Shown: positions 9,530 through 23,747, numbered from the stretch's first letter. The stretch: 64,000 bases of DNA from Acidimicrobiales bacterium (GCA_022452145.1 JAKURY010000012.1:19005-83004), one strand, 5' to 3'. Made by a program: numbers and translations. The notes: generated from the letters alone by a model not told the origin.

Positions 9530-9589
9530 CGTCGTCATCGTCGACCGCCGCCGGCCGGGACGCCCCGGATGGCCCGACCAGCGCGGTAG

Positions 9590-10894
<1,305 letters not shown>

Positions 10895-10898
10895 GTCG

Positions 10899-11225
10899 GT
10901 GCGTTCCGGTACCACGCGTCGCCTCTCGCTCCTGGGTGTCACGTTGGCAGCTGTTGCCGCAGCCCTGGCGCTCGGGGTGGTGCCGTTCCGGGACTGGCTG
11001 GAGCAGCGGGAGCGCACGGCTGACCTGCAGGCGCAGGTCGACGAGGTCGACGCGGTCAACCGGGAGTACGAGGACCGCATCGACGCGCTGAACACCGACG
11101 AGGAGATCGAGCGTCGGGCCCGGTCGGACTACAACCTCATCCGACCGGACGAGGAGGCGTACGCGGTCCTGCCGCCTCCCCGGACCGAGCATCAGGTTCC
11201 CGGCATCTGGCCGTTCGGTAACTGA
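10899..11225 (+). CDS. ftsB: FtsB/DivIC-like septum formation initiator protein
   Basis: A 108-residue single-pass membrane protein: a hydrophobic segment (about residues 9-27), then a coiled coil (about 33-70, LQAQVDEVDAVNREYEDRI), and the conserved EEIERRARSDYNLIRPDEEAY motif region. This is the actinobacterial FtsB/DivIC family that sits after eno (Rv1024 in M. tuberculosis) and works in the divisome with FtsL and FtsQ. GTG 10899 is chosen because it follows the eno stop directly; the longer open frame upstream is a shadow of eno. Confidence 0.88.
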   Translation: MRSGTTRRLSLLGVTLAAVAAALALGVVPFRDWLEQRERTADLQAQVDEVDAVNREYEDRIDALNTDEEIERRARSDYNLIRPDEEAYAVLPPPRTEHQVPGIWPFGN

Positions 11226-11246
11226 TGCATCTGGCCGTTCGGTAAC
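11203..11246 (+). repeat. 24-bp tandem duplication at the 3' end of ftsB
   Basis: The 20-base sequence at 11203-11222 (end of ftsB) recurs at 11227-11246, 24 bases further on. The duplication includes the stop codon, so the protein is unaffected. It marks the point where the conserved eno-ftsB-DUF501-ppx order is interrupted. Confidence 0.85.
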
Positions 11247-11387
11247 CGAACCGGGGTCCTCCCTCGGCGCCACCCCGGCAGGGGTTCCGTGGGGGTCCCG
11301 GGCTACGGTCCCGGCCCAACCTCGTCGCCGGCGGCCGTCCGGAGGAGATCCGACCATGAGAAGCATTCCCCATGAACGGGGCGTGAG

Positions 11388-12347
11388 GTGACGAGGGTGG
11401 TGCCGGCCGTAGAGGCCGAGGGCCTGGCCCGCACCTTCGGGGAGGTGAGGGCCGTTGACGGGATCGACCTGTCCGTCGCTCGCGGCGAGGTATTCGGCTT
11501 CCTCGGCCCGAACGGTGCCGGCAAGTCGACGGTCGTCCGGATGCTCACGACCCTGCTCCGACCGACCGCCGGCACGGCCCGGGTGGGTGGGCACGACGTC
11601 GTCTCCGGGTCGGCGGCCGTACGCAGGACCATCGGCGTGGCGCTCCAGGATGCGGCGATCGATCCGCTCATGACGGGCCACGAGCTGATCCGCCTGCAGT
11701 CCGTCCTGCACGGGATCCCAAGGGCGGCGGCACGGGCCCGTGGTGGCGAGTTGCTGGAGAGGGTCGGGCTGACCGCTGCGGCCGGGCGGCGGGTCGGCAC
11801 CTACTCGGGAGGGATGCGGCGGCGCCTGGACCTCGCCATGTCGCTGGTGCACCAGCCGGAGATCCTCTTCCTGGACGAGCCGACCACCGGGCTGGATCCG
11901 ACCAGCCGCCAGGCACTCTGGGAGGAGGTGCGACGGCTGAACACCGAGTACGGGACCACCGTTTTCCTCACCACGCAGTACCTCGAGGAGGCCGACCAGC
12001 TGGCCGACCGGATCGCCATCATCGACGCCGGACGGCTGGTGCGGGAGGGAACTCCGGAGGCGCTCAAGGGGTCAGTCGGCGCGCCCACGCTGCGAATCGA
12101 CGTGGCCCAGGGGTCCGTGGAGACCGCCCGGGTCGTCCTGCGTGCCTTCGGCCCGGACCGGCCTGCACGAGAAGGTCGGGTGGCCATCGGCCTGGACGGT
12201 GGTGCCGCCAGGGTGGCCGACGTCGTCAGGGCCCTCGACGGGGCCGGTGTCGTCGTTGACCACCTGGAGCTGGATGCCCCGAGCCTCGACGACGTCTTCG
12301 CCGAGGCGACCGGCCGTCGCCTGGAGGGCGCCGGGGAGGAGTTGTGA
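11388..12347 (+). CDS. DrrA-type ABC transporter ATP-binding protein
   Basis: ATPase subunit of an ABC-2 type exporter. The 319-residue protein has Walker A GPNGAGKST (near residues 40-48), the Q-loop (VALQDAAIDPLMTG), signature YSGGMRRRLDLA, Walker B EILFLDEPTTGLDP and the switch histidine region replaced by LTTQYLEEADQLAD, as in daunorubicin/nodulation exporters (DrrA/NodI). A C-terminal ~90-residue DrrA extension is present. It overlaps the first permease gene (GTGATG) and forms a three-gene operon. The substrate cannot be told from sequence: drug, lipid or polysaccharide export are all possible. Confidence 0.92.
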   Translation: MTRVVPAVEAEGLARTFGEVRAVDGIDLSVARGEVFGFLGPNGAGKSTVVRMLTTLLRPTAGTARVGGHDVVSGSAAVRRTIGVALQDAAIDPLMTGHELIRLQSVLHGIPRAAARARGGELLERVGLTAAAGRRVGTYSGGMRRRLDLAMSLVHQPEILFLDEPTTGLDPTSRQALWEEVRRLNTEYGTTVFLTTQYLEEADQLADRIAIIDAGRLVREGTPEALKGSVGAPTLRIDVAQGSVETARVVLRAFGPDRPAREGRVAIGLDGGAARVADVVRALDGAGVVVDHLELDAPSLDDVFAEATGRRLEGAGEEL

Positions 12348-13153
12348 TGTCGGCCGGGGTGGTCGGCGCATCCGGCCGGTTGCCGGCCATCCGGCAGACA
12401 GCGGCGTTGGCGCGTCGGTCGGTGGTGGCCGAGCGGCGACAGCTGCTCAACATCCTGCCGGGGCTCGTCTTCCCCCTCCTGCTGGCAGCCGTCTACTCGA
12501 GGCAGTTCTCCCGGGCGCTCGCCATGCCCGGCTTTCCCGAAGTGGATTCCTTCCTCGACTTCATCCTCCCGGCGTGCGTGGTCCAGGCCGTGTCCTTCGG
12601 TGCCACGGCCGCCGGGACCGAGTTGGCCCTGGACATCGAGAACGGCTTCTTCGATCGGCTGGTGGCCTCGCCGGTGGCCCGGTTCCCGATCCTGCTGGGC
12701 CGCCTGGCCGGCGCCTCGCTGGTCGCCGCCATCAAGGCTGCGATCCTCGTGGCGGTGTTCCTGGCCTTCGGAGCCGAGGTGAAGGGCGGGCCAGCGGCCG
12801 TGCTGGTCATCATGGTCGTTGCTGCCCTGCTGGTGCTGGCCATCGGTGGGGTGGGGCAGGTGCTGGCCATCCGGACCGGCTCACAGGAGGCGGTGGCGGC
12901 CACCTTCCCGCTGGTCTTCGTGGGGATCTTCATGAGCTCGGCGTTCTTCCCGACGGCGCTCATGTCGGGCTGGTTCCGGGTGGTGGCCGAAAGCAACCCG
13001 GTCACCTGGGTCATCGACCCGACCCGCCGGCTGGTGATCTCCGGGTGGTCGGCCGGCGATGCACTCCAGGCCATGGCGGTGCCTGCGATGGTCGGGCTCG
13101 TCACGGTGTCCCTGGCGGTCCGGGCGCTCCACCGGAAGCTGGGTAGGCCATGA
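12347..13153 (+). CDS. ABC-2 type transporter permease (first)
   Basis: A 268-residue membrane protein with about six hydrophobic segments and the ABC-2/DrrB fold: a cytosolic N-terminus (LARRSVVAERRQLLN), the hallmark ENGFFDRLVASPV coupling segment, and a C-terminal NPVTWVIDPTRRLVISG motif. It pairs with the ATPase at 11388. ATG 12347 is used; the GTG at 12344 directly before it is equally possible. It overlaps the second permease by four bases. Confidence 0.88.
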   Translation: MSAGVVGASGRLPAIRQTAALARRSVVAERRQLLNILPGLVFPLLLAAVYSRQFSRALAMPGFPEVDSFLDFILPACVVQAVSFGATAAGTELALDIENGFFDRLVASPVARFPILLGRLAGASLVAAIKAAILVAVFLAFGAEVKGGPAAVLVIMVVAALLVLAIGGVGQVLAIRTGSQEAVAATFPLVFVGIFMSSAFFPTALMSGWFRVVAESNPVTWVIDPTRRLVISGWSAGDALQAMAVPAMVGLVTVSLAVRALHRKLGRP

Positions 13154-13965
13154 CCACCACGCTGGCCACCCGTCCGGTTCCCCTTGCCGGCGACGGCCTC
13201 GGCCATTCGGCGGCCGTGGTGGTGGCGCTGGCCCGCAGGGGCATGGCGCGGATGGTGGCCCGGCCGTCCCTGGTGATCCCGACGTTCGTGATGCCACTGT
13301 TCTTCATCGTCAGCTTCACCGGAGCCTTCAGCTCCCTGGCCCGCCTGGAGGGCTACGGCACGTCGAACGTGCACGACTGGATGGCGCCCTACGCCGCCCT
13401 GCAGGGTTCGGTGTTCGCCGGGATAGGGGGCGCCTCGTCGGCGGCCGACGACCTGGAGACCGGCTTCTTCGACCGACTGCTCCTCGCTCCGGGCAGCCGC
13501 CTTCCCATCCTCATCGGCACGGCCACCTACTCCGGTCTCCGATCGTTCATACCGACGACGGCGGTGCTGCTGGCCTCGTCGCTGGGCGGCCTGTCGCTCA
13601 GGGGCGGTCCGCTCGGCCTGGTGTGCCTGTACGCGGCGACCGTCGGTATGGCCGTCGTCTTCTGCCTCCTGGGCCTGACCGTCGCCTACCGGATGCGGAC
13701 CATGCGCTCCATGATGCTGGTCCAGGTCGTGGGCTTCAGCTCGATGTTCATGTCCACCGGCCAGGTGCCGCTCCACTTCATGGAGGGCTGGCTGAGGGTC
13801 GTCGCCGGGTTCAACCCGATGACCGACGTCCTGCAGTTCGCGCGCCAGGGCTTCCTGGGTCCGCTCTCCTGGTCGACGACCTGGCCGGGTGCGTCGGCCC
13901 TGCTGCTCCTGGTCTTGGCAACCGGCCTGGCCGCCCGTCGATCGTTGGGAAAGATGGCTTCGTGA
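13150..13965 (+). CDS. ABC-2 type transporter permease (second)
   Basis: A 271-residue DrrB-like membrane protein with about six transmembrane segments, the coupling motif [16 protein letters not shown] (near 111-126) and [15 protein letters not shown] near the C-terminus. It shares the architecture of the preceding permease, so the exporter is probably a heterodimer of permeases with one ATPase. The ATGA overlap with the upstream gene indicates coupled translation. Confidence 0.88.
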   Translation: MTTTLATRPVPLAGDGLGHSAAVVVALARRGMARMVARPSLVIPTFVMPLFFIVSFTGAFSSLARLEGYGTSNVHDWMAPYAALQGSVFAGIGGASSAADDLETGFFDRLLLAPGSRLPILIGTATYSGLRSFIPTTAVLLASSLGGLSLRGGPLGLVCLYAATVGMAVVFCLLGLTVAYRMRTMRSMMLVQVVGFSSMFMSTGQVPLHFMEGWLRVVAGFNPMTDVLQFARQGFLGPLSWSTTWPGASALLLLVLATGLAARRSLGKMAS

Positions 13966-14050
13966 GTGCCGGGGCCATCGGGGGTCGGCACTAGGGTCCA
14001 CGGCCTCGGCCGGGTGGGCACCAGGGCCACTGGACCCGGGAAGGGAAACG

Positions 14051-14512
14051 ATGCAGGTTTCGATGACCATCAACGGGACTGCGGTCTCGCACGACGTAGA
14101 GCCCCGCACGCTGCTCGTGCACTTCATCCGTGAGGACGCCGGTCTGACCGGTACGAACATCGGCTGCGACTCGTCGTCATGCGGGGCGTGCACCATCCAT
14201 GTGAATGGCGAGGCGGTGAAGTCCTGCACGATGCTGGCCGTCCAGGCGGACGGTCAGGACATCACCACCATCGAGGGCCTCGCCGACGGCGACGACCTTC
14301 ATCCGATGCAGCAGGCCTTCCACGAGTGCCACGCCCTGCAGTGCGGATACTGCACGCCTGGCATGGTGATGGCCGCCGTGTCGCTACTGGACGAGGTTCC
14401 CGACCCGACCGAGGCCGAGGTGCGCGAGGGGTTGGAGGGAAACCTCTGTCGTTGCACCGGCTACCACAACATTGTGGCCGCCGTGCTCCAGGCTGCGGGG
14501 GGCGCCCGATGA
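14051..14512 (+). CDS. coxS: CO dehydrogenase-type [2Fe-2S] small subunit
   Basis: Electron-transfer subunit of a molybdenum hydroxylase of the xanthine oxidase/aerobic CO-dehydrogenase family. The 153-residue product has both iron-sulfur cluster sites: plant-ferredoxin-like C39, C44, C47, C59, and the helical-domain cysteines C98, C101, C133, C135 (QCGYC and CRCTGYHN). ATG 14051 follows GGGAAA; the longer open frame upstream is a shadow. It overlaps the FAD subunit by four bases (ATGATC). The catalytic molybdopterin subunit is not next to it. CO is the likely substrate because CoxD, E and G type genes are nearby, but another aldehyde or purine substrate is possible. Confidence 0.9.
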   Translation: MQVSMTINGTAVSHDVEPRTLLVHFIREDAGLTGTNIGCDSSSCGACTIHVNGEAVKSCTMLAVQADGQDITTIEGLADGDDLHPMQQAFHECHALQCGYCTPGMVMAAVSLLDEVPDPTEAEVREGLEGNLCRCTGYHNIVAAVLQAAGGAR

Positions 14513-15333
14513 TCCCCGTCGCCTTCGACTACGAGTTGGCCACCTCGGCCGAGCACGCCCTGTCCCTCCTGGCGGAGCACGGCGACGACGCCAAGCTCCT
14601 GGCCGGCGGGCACTCCCTGCTGCCCCTCATGAAGTACCGGCTGGCGGCCCCTGCGGTGGTGGTCGACATCGGCCGCCTGTCAGACCTCTCCTACGTGCGC
14701 GACGACGGCGACGTGCTGGCCATCGGCGCCCTGACCCGGCACCGCGACGTGGAGGTCAGCGACCTGGTCCGCAGCCAGGCCGGCCTGCTGGCGGCCGCCA
14801 CGTCCAAGGTGGGCGACCCCCAGGTCCGCCACCGGGGGACCCTCGGGGGTGCACTGGCCCACGGGGACCCGGCCTCGGACCTGCCTGCCGCCATCATCGC
14901 CCTGGGGGGGTCGATGGTCGTCCAGGGGCCGTCCGGCACCCGGGAGGTGCCCGTCGACGACTTCTTCACCGGCTTCCTCGAGACGGCCATCGGTGAGGAG
15001 GAGCTCCTCACCGAGGTACGGATCCCCAAGGCGCCCGATGCCCGCTGGTCGTTCCAGAAGTTCAACCGAAGGGCCCAGGACTGGGCGATCGTCGGCGCCG
15101 CCGTGATCGTCGATGGTGACACCTGTGGTGTGGGCCTGGTGAACATGGACTCCCGTCCGGTTCGGGCTGGCGCCGTCGAGGCGGCGGTCGCCTCGGGTGC
15201 ATCGGCGGCCGAGGCCGCCGCATCGGCCGCAGACGGCCTGGAGCCGCCGAGTGACCTGAACGCGGGGGTGGACTACCGCTGCCACCTGGCCCGGGTGCTG
15301 ACCCGCAGGGGGCTGGAGGAGTCGGGCTGCTGA
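14509..15333 (+). CDS. coxM: CO dehydrogenase-type FAD-binding medium subunit
   Basis: FAD subunit of the same molybdenum hydroxylase; it accepts electrons from the [2Fe-2S] subunit. The 274-residue protein has the two FAD motifs of the family: AGGHS (residues 32-36, family form AGGQS or AGGHS) and [14 protein letters not shown] (near 111-124), and a C-terminal CODH FAD domain (from about 170). ATG 14509 overlaps the end of coxS. A strong hairpin at 15346-15363 follows its stop. Confidence 0.92.
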   Translation: MIPVAFDYELATSAEHALSLLAEHGDDAKLLAGGHSLLPLMKYRLAAPAVVVDIGRLSDLSYVRDDGDVLAIGALTRHRDVEVSDLVRSQAGLLAAATSKVGDPQVRHRGTLGGALAHGDPASDLPAAIIALGGSMVVQGPSGTREVPVDDFFTGFLETAIGEEELLTEVRIPKAPDARWSFQKFNRRAQDWAIVGAAVIVDGDTCGVGLVNMDSRPVRAGAVEAAVASGASAAEAAASAADGLEPPSDLNAGVDYRCHLARVLTRRGLEESGC

Positions 15334-15345
15334 GGCGTGCCTGAA

Positions 15346-15363
15346 CGGTCGGGCCGCCGACCG
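15346..15363 (+). terminator. Hairpin between coxM and the MoxR gene
   Basis: Perfect inverted repeat CGGTCGG-gccg-CCGACCG (7-bp stem, 4-base loop) just after coxM. There is no T tract, so it would be a factor-assisted terminator or attenuator; a separate promoter box follows at 15379. Confidence 0.5.
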
Positions 15364-15378
15364 GAGATGGCCACGCCG

Positions 15379-15384
15379 TAGCCT
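15379..15384 (+). promoter_or_regulatory. Candidate -10 box for the MoxR gene
   Basis: TAGCCT ends 6 bases before ATG 15391. The intervening TGGGGG could also act as a ribosome-binding site, so the leaderless reading is not certain. Confidence 0.35.
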
Positions 15385-15390
15385 TGGGGG

Positions 15391-16314
15391 ATGGTCGAGC
15401 CCAGCGACATCCGCGACGTCGCCTCGGTGGATGCCGTGGCCTCGGCGCTAGCCGGCCAGGACTACCTGGCCGACGAGGGGCTGGCCACCGCCGTCTACCT
15501 GGCCCTGCGCCTCCGCCGGCCGCTGCTCCTGGAGGGCGAGGCCGGCGTGGGCAAGACCGAGGTCGCCCGGGCCCTGGCAGCCTGGTCGGGTGGCGAGCTG
15601 ATCCGCCTGCAGTGCTACGAGGGGATCGACGCCTCCCAGGCCGTCTACGAATGGGACTACTCCCGCCAGCTGCTGCACCTCCGGGCGGTCGAGGCCTCGG
15701 GCGCGGCCACCGGATCCGACGTGGCCGAGATCACCGACGAGCTCTACGACGAGCGGTTCCTGGTCCGTCGCCCCCTGCTCCGGTCGCTCTCGGCAGTCGA
15801 CGGCGTGCCCCCTGTGCTGCTCATCGACGAGGTGGATCGGGCCGACGACGAGTTCGAGGCCTTCCTCCTGGAGATCCTCTCCGACTACGCCATCTCGGTG
15901 CCCGAGCTGGGCACCTTCCGGGCCGAGGTTCCCCCGGTGGTGGTCATCACGTCGAACCGCACCCGGGACGTGCACGACGCCCTGAAGCGTCGCTGCCTCT
16001 ACCACTGGGTGCAGCACCCGGACGTGGACCGGGAGGTGGAGATCCTCAGGGTCAGGGCACCGCACGTGCCAGCAGCGCTGGCGCGCGACGTCGCCGTGTT
16101 GGCCGCCGAGCTCCGAGACATGGGGCTCTACAAGCCTCCCGGGGTGGCCGAGACCCTGGACTGGGCCGAGGCGCTGGTGCTGGTCGGCGTCGACGACCTT
16201 GACGAGACGGCCATCGAGACGACCATCGGTGCCCTGCTGAAGTACCGCGAGGACCAGGATCGCCTGCGGTCCCGGGGCTTCGGCGAGTTGGTCGGCCTAC
16301 TCCGCGGGGCCTGA
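15391..16314 (+). CDS. coxD: MoxR-type AAA+ ATPase, CoxD-like
   Basis: AAA+ chaperone ATPase of the MoxR group. In CO-oxidising bacteria CoxD with CoxE completes the [CuSMoO2] centre of the catalytic subunit. The 307-residue protein shows Walker A GEAGVGKTE (about 49-57), Walker B VLLIDEVDRAD, sensor 1 ITSNRTRDVHDALKRRC, and a C-terminal lid domain. GTG of the VWA gene follows after three bases, the usual CoxD-CoxE pairing. It could serve another molybdenum hydroxylase rather than CO dehydrogenase. Confidence 0.88.
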   Translation: MVEPSDIRDVASVDAVASALAGQDYLADEGLATAVYLALRLRRPLLLEGEAGVGKTEVARALAAWSGGELIRLQCYEGIDASQAVYEWDYSRQLLHLRAVEASGAATGSDVAEITDELYDERFLVRRPLLRSLSAVDGVPPVLLIDEVDRADDEFEAFLLEILSDYAISVPELGTFRAEVPPVVVITSNRTRDVHDALKRRCLYHWVQHPDVDREVEILRVRAPHVPAALARDVAVLAAELRDMGLYKPPGVAETLDWAEALVLVGVDDLDETAIETTIGALLKYREDQDRLRSRGFGELVGLLRGA

Positions 16315-16317
16315 CCC

Positions 16318-17442
16318 GTGCCGGCTCCCGTCGAGCAGACCCTGGACCGCCACCTCGTCGGCTTCGTCGACGTCCTGCGCCGGTCGGGTCTCGACGTTCC
16401 GCTGGGGAGCACCCTGGAGTTCGGACGGGCGGTGGCTGCCGTCGGCGCCGGGACCCGGTCCGGCGTCTACTGGGCGGGTCGGGCCACGCTGGTCAGACGC
16501 CCCGAGGACGTGGGCACCTACGACGAGGCCTTCCAGCGTCACTGGATGGGTGCTGTTCCCGGCACGCGGGTGACCACCGAGCAACCCACCATCACCCTGC
16601 TCCTGGACGTCGCCGACGATGCCGACGGGGACCCGGACCCAGCCGGCGAGTCGGATCGCCACGACGACCACCTGAGCGTCCGGTGGTCCCGGACCGAGGT
16701 ACTGGGGTCTAGGGACTTCGCCGATTGCACCGACGAGGAGCTAGCCGAGCTGCACGACCTGATGGCCGGGCTCCGGCTCTTCGGGGCCACCCGACGGTGT
16801 CGGCGTCTCCGTCCGGCGGCCCATCGAGGTCGCCCCGACCTCCGGCGGACTGTCCGGGCAGCCCTGCGGACCGGGGGCGAGCCCATGAAGCGGGCCTTCT
16901 CCGAGCCGGGGACGCGTCCCAGGCGCCTGGTCCTCCTGCTGGACGTGAGCGGTTCCATGGAGCCCTATGCGCGGGCCCTGATCCGGTTCCTGCACGCTGC
17001 GATGGTCGGGCGCCGCGACGTGGAGGCCTTCGCCCTGGGAACCCGCCTGACCCGCCTGACCCGTGAGCTGTCCACACGTGATCCGGATGCCGCCCTCTCC
17101 CGGGCCGCCGGGGCCGTCACGGACTGGTCGGGGGGGACCCGCCTGGGGGACGGGTTGAGGGCCTTCAACGACACCTGGGGTGTCCCCGGAATGGCCCGTG
17201 GGGCCACCGTAGTGGTGCTCTCGGACGGCTGGGACCGGGGCGAACCGGCCGTCATGGAGGAGCAGATGGCCCGCCTGCACCGGGTGGCCCACGAGGTGAT
17301 CTGGGTGAATCCGCTGAAGGCCTCGCCGGGCTATGCGCCGATCGCCCGGGGTATGGCCGCGGCCCTGCCCCATGTGGACCGATTCCTGGAGGGGCACTCG
17401 TTGGACTCCCTCCGGGACCTGGCAGACCTCCTGGCAGGCTGA
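16318..17442 (+). CDS. coxE: VWA domain protein, CoxE-like
   Basis: Partner of the MoxR ATPase in metal-centre maturation. The 374-residue protein has a CoxE-type N-terminal region (about 1-195) and a von Willebrand A domain starting LLLDVSGSMEPYA with the MIDAS motif DxSxS at about residues 209-213, and later SGGTRLGDGL and VVVLSDGWDRG. The start is GTG. It is convergent with ppc, with only 15 bases between the stops. Confidence 0.88.
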   Translation: MPAPVEQTLDRHLVGFVDVLRRSGLDVPLGSTLEFGRAVAAVGAGTRSGVYWAGRATLVRRPEDVGTYDEAFQRHWMGAVPGTRVTTEQPTITLLLDVADDADGDPDPAGESDRHDDHLSVRWSRTEVLGSRDFADCTDEELAELHDLMAGLRLFGATRRCRRLRPAAHRGRPDLRRTVRAALRTGGEPMKRAFSEPGTRPRRLVLLLDVSGSMEPYARALIRFLHAAMVGRRDVEAFALGTRLTRLTRELSTRDPDAALSRAAGAVTDWSGGTRLGDGLRAFNDTWGVPGMARGATVVVLSDGWDRGEPAVMEEQMARLHRVAHEVIWVNPLKASPGYAPIARGMAAALPHVDRFLEGHSLDSLRDLADLLAG

Positions 17443-17457
17443 GTCGTCGGGGCCGGG

Positions 17458-20187
<2,730 letters not shown>

Positions 20188-20193
20188 GAAAGA

Positions 20194-20199
20194 AACCTA
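20194..20199 (-). promoter_or_regulatory. Candidate -10 box for ppc
   Basis: Read on the minus strand, TAGGTT ends 6 bases before the ppc ATG at 20187, so transcription may start at or next to the start codon. Confidence 0.4.
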
Positions 20200-20230
20200 C
20201 CGGAAATCATCCTTCTCGTTCCATCTACTT

Positions 20231-20250
20231 GAATCTCAGGAAAGATTCGT
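20231..20250. promoter_or_regulatory. Palindromic candidate operator between ppc and malyl-CoA lyase
   Basis: GAATCT-caggaa-AGATTC is a perfect 6-6-6 inverted repeat (20231-20248) in the A/T-richer part of the 177-base divergent intergenic region. It lies about 44 bases upstream of the ppc start. The same half sites (GAATCT and GATTCGT) recur upstream of the glyoxylate aminotransferase gene at 27273-27299. A shared regulator is an inference. Confidence 0.4.
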
Positions 20251-20364
20251 GCACAATGGCCTCTACCGCAGGGGGGTGCCCGGCCGCAGGGTGGCGTTCG
20301 GACCATATCCGTGGACCGATGCATCTCTCCGACCGATCGCTGCCATCTCTCCACCGGAGCAACT

Positions 20365-21303
20365 ATGAGCCACACCCGTTACGCCCCCGCCCGCCAGCGC
20401 CTCCAGCGCAGCGAGCTCGCCGTCCCCGGGTCCAACCCGGCCCTCTTCGAGAAGGCCGCGGCCAGCGACGTCGACTACGTGTTCCTCGACCTGGAGGATG
20501 CCGTCGCCCCCGGCGACAAGGTTCAGGCCCGACGCAACGTCATCGAGGGGCTCCGCGACATCGACTGGCGGGGCCTGGGCAAGACCATCTCGGTGCGGAT
20601 CAACAGTATCGACACCCACTACATGTACAGGGACGTCGTCGACGTGGTGGAGCAGGCCGGCGAGCACCTCGACACCATCCTGATCCCCAAGGTCGGCGTG
20701 CCGGCCGACGTCTACATGGTCGATGCCATGGTCAGCCAGATCGAGGAGGCCACGGGCCTCACCGGGAAGATCGGCATCGAGGCCCTCATCGAGACCACGC
20801 TGGGGATGGCGAACGTCGAGGCCATCGCCACGTCCAGCCCCCGCCTGGAGGCAATGCACTTCGGCGTGGCCGACTATGCCGCGAGCTGCCGGGCCCGCAC
20901 CACCAACATCGGCGGCCTGAACCCGGACTATCCGGGCGACCAGTGGCACGACGGCCTCTCCCGGATGCTGGTGGCCTGTCGGGCCTACGGCATCCGGCCC
21001 ATCGACGGCCCGTTCGGCGACTTCAACGACCCCGACGGCTTCCTGGACGGCGCCCGTCGGGCCGCCGCCCTCGGCTACGAGGGCAAGTGGGCCATCCACC
21101 CCTCGCAGATCGAGTTGGCCAATAGGGTCTTCTCGCCGCCGCCCGAGGAGGTCGACCGGGCCCATCGGATCATCGCCGCCCTGGCCGAGGCCGCCGCCGA
21201 AGGTCGCGGGGCCGCCCAGTTGGATGGCCGGATGATCGACGCCGCGTCGGCCCGCATGGCCGAGAACGTCGTGGCCCAGGCCGCGGCAATCCAGGACAAG
21301 TAG
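20365..21303 (+). CDS. mcl: L-malyl-CoA lyase (CitE/HpcH family)
   Basis: Cleaves malyl-CoA to acetyl-CoA and glyoxylate (reversible, Mg-dependent). The 312-residue protein closely follows MclA of serine-cycle methylotrophs as I recall it: [69 protein letters not shown] (catalytic Glu), FGVADYAAS (metal Asp), [10 protein letters not shown] and [13 protein letters not shown] 20365 is chosen over the open frame at 20311 because it gives the family N-terminus and has CCGGAG 5-6 bases upstream. It starts the operon mcl-mtkA-mtkB. A beta-methylmalyl-CoA or citramalyl-CoA lyase activity is the main alternative. Confidence 0.92.
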   Translation: MSHTRYAPARQRLQRSELAVPGSNPALFEKAAASDVDYVFLDLEDAVAPGDKVQARRNVIEGLRDIDWRGLGKTISVRINSIDTHYMYRDVVDVVEQAGEHLDTILIPKVGVPADVYMVDAMVSQIEEATGLTGKIGIEALIETTLGMANVEAIATSSPRLEAMHFGVADYAASCRARTTNIGGLNPDYPGDQWHDGLSRMLVACRAYGIRPIDGPFGDFNDPDGFLDGARRAAALGYEGKWAIHPSQIELANRVFSPPPEEVDRAHRIIAALAEAAAEGRGAAQLDGRMIDAASARMAENVVAQAAAIQDK

Positions 21304-21334
21304 TCGAGAAAGAAGGGGGCGGAGACCAGCGCCC

Positions 21335-22507
21335 ATGGACATTCACGAGTACCAGGCAAAGGCCCTGCTCAAGGGGTACGGCGTGCCGATCGCCACCGGT
21401 GGCCTTGCCTACAGCCCCGAGCAGGCCGCATACCGGGCCAGGGAGATCGGCGGCGAGAAGTGGGTGGTGAAGGCCCAGATCCACTCAGGTACCCGCGGCA
21501 AGGCCGGTGGCATAAGGGTGTGCGACGACGAGAACGAGGTCTGGGAGGCCGCCGACGATCTGTTGGGACGCCGCCTGGTCACAGACCAGACCGGCCCGGC
21601 CGGCAAGGGCGTCTACCGCCTCTACATCGAGCCCGTGGTCTCCTTCGAGCGAGAGCTCTACATGAGCATGGTCCTGGACCGGCAGACCGAGCGCATAGTG
21701 CTGGTCATGTCGGGCGCAGGTGGCATAGAGATCGAGGAACTGGCCGAGACGGATCCGGGCGCAATCATCCGGATCATGATCGAGCCGGCCGTCGGCCTCC
21801 AGGGATTCCAGGCCCGCGGGGCGGCCTTCGCCTGCGGCCTGGATGCGTCCCTCATCTCCCAGGCCGAGAACCTGCTGCTCGGGGCCTACAGGGCCTTTCG
21901 CGACCTGGACGCCACGCTGCTGGAGATCAACCCACTGGTGGTCACCGAGGAGGGTCGCCTCCTGGCCCTCGACGCCAAGATGAGCTTCGACGACAACGCC
22001 CTGTTCCGACACCAGAACGTCTCCGAACTCCGGGACAAGTCCCAGGAGGACCCCCGGGAGATGAACGCAGCGGACCGCGGGCTGAACTACGTCGGCCTGG
22101 ACGGCAACATCGGCTGCATCATCAACGGCGCCGGCCTCGCCATGGCCACCATGGACATGATCCAGCACGCTGGCGGCGAACCGGCAAACTTCCTGGACAT
22201 CGGCGGCGGTGCGTCACCCGACCGGGTGTCCAAGGCCTTCAAGCTGGTTCTCTCCGACGAGAGGGTCGAGGCGATCCTCGTCAACATCTTCGCGGGCATC
22301 AACCGCTGCGACTGGGTCGCCGAGGGGGTCGTCAAGGCGATGACCGAACTGGACGTGAAGGTGCCGGTAGTGGTCCGACTGTCTGGGACCAACGTCGACG
22401 AGGGGCGTCGCATCCTCGCAGAGAGCGACGTCGAGTTGATCACGGCCGAGACCCTGGCGGAGGCCGCGGAGCGAGCCGTGTCCGTCGTTTCATGGGAGGC
22501 CAACTAG
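21335..22507 (+). CDS. mtkA: Malate-CoA ligase beta subunit (SucC-like)
   Basis: ADP-forming acyl-CoA ligase subunit. With MtkB it activates malate to malyl-CoA. The 390-residue protein has the ATP-grasp half ([39 protein letters not shown]) and the C-terminal ligase half ([46 protein letters not shown]). The sequence and the neighbouring malyl-CoA lyase match malate thiokinase of the serine cycle better than succinyl-CoA synthetase, although both share the fold. An AGAAAGAAGGGGGCGGAG tract precedes ATG 21335. mtkB starts two bases after its stop. Confidence 0.9.
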   Translation: MDIHEYQAKALLKGYGVPIATGGLAYSPEQAAYRAREIGGEKWVVKAQIHSGTRGKAGGIRVCDDENEVWEAADDLLGRRLVTDQTGPAGKGVYRLYIEPVVSFERELYMSMVLDRQTERIVLVMSGAGGIEIEELAETDPGAIIRIMIEPAVGLQGFQARGAAFACGLDASLISQAENLLLGAYRAFRDLDATLLEINPLVVTEEGRLLALDAKMSFDDNALFRHQNVSELRDKSQEDPREMNAADRGLNYVGLDGNIGCIINGAGLAMATMDMIQHAGGEPANFLDIGGGASPDRVSKAFKLVLSDERVEAILVNIFAGINRCDWVAEGVVKAMTELDVKVPVVVRLSGTNVDEGRRILAESDVELITAETLAEAAERAVSVVSWEAN

Positions 22508-22509
22508 TC

Positions 22510-23388
<879 letters not shown>

Positions 23389-23404
23389 CCCCGCGGTGGG
23401 CCTC

Positions 23405-23410
23405 TAGCCT
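23405..23410 (+). promoter_or_regulatory. Candidate -10 box for the XdhC-type genes
   Basis: TAGCCT ends 7 bases before ATG 23418, just after the mtkB stop. It suggests that the following maturation genes have their own, possibly leaderless, transcript. Confidence 0.4.
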
Positions 23411-23417
23411 GAGGCCG

Positions 23418-23732
23418 ATGCGGGAGATCCTGAACGACCTGGAGCGTTGGCGCCGTCAGGGCTGCCGGGTGGCCGTTGCACGCGTCGTCGACCTGGAGGG
23501 CTCGGGGCCACGCCTGCCGGGCGCTTCGATGGCCGTCGCTGAGGACGGCCAGGTGGCCGGATCCGTTTCGGGAGGCTGCGTCGAGGGTGCCGTCGTGGTC
23601 GAGGCGCTGGACGTGCTCGACACCGGCGACCGGAGGATGGTCGCCTTCGGCTACAGCGACGACGAGGCGTTCGCCGTCGGCCTGACCTGCGGCGGCACCA
23701 TCCACCTCTTCATCGAACCGCTCGACTGGTAG
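23418..23732 (+). CDS. Short XdhC/CoxI N-terminal-domain protein
   Basis: A 104-residue protein consisting of only the XdhC_CoxI N-terminal domain: LERWRRQGCRVAVARVVDLEGSGPRLPG, the conserved cysteine motif SGGCVEGAV, and LTCGGTIHLFIEP at the end. XdhC proteins bind molybdenum cofactor and help sulfurate or insert it into molybdenum hydroxylases. It is followed by a full-length XdhC 15 bases downstream, a common actinobacterial pair in cox clusters. The frame extends far upstream as a shadow of mtkB; ATG 23418 gives the family N-terminus. Confidence 0.85.
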   Translation: MREILNDLERWRRQGCRVAVARVVDLEGSGPRLPGASMAVAEDGQVAGSVSGGCVEGAVVVEALDVLDTGDRRMVAFGYSDDEAFAVGLTCGGTIHLFIEPLDW

Positions 23733-23747
23733 GCGGGAATCGACCAC

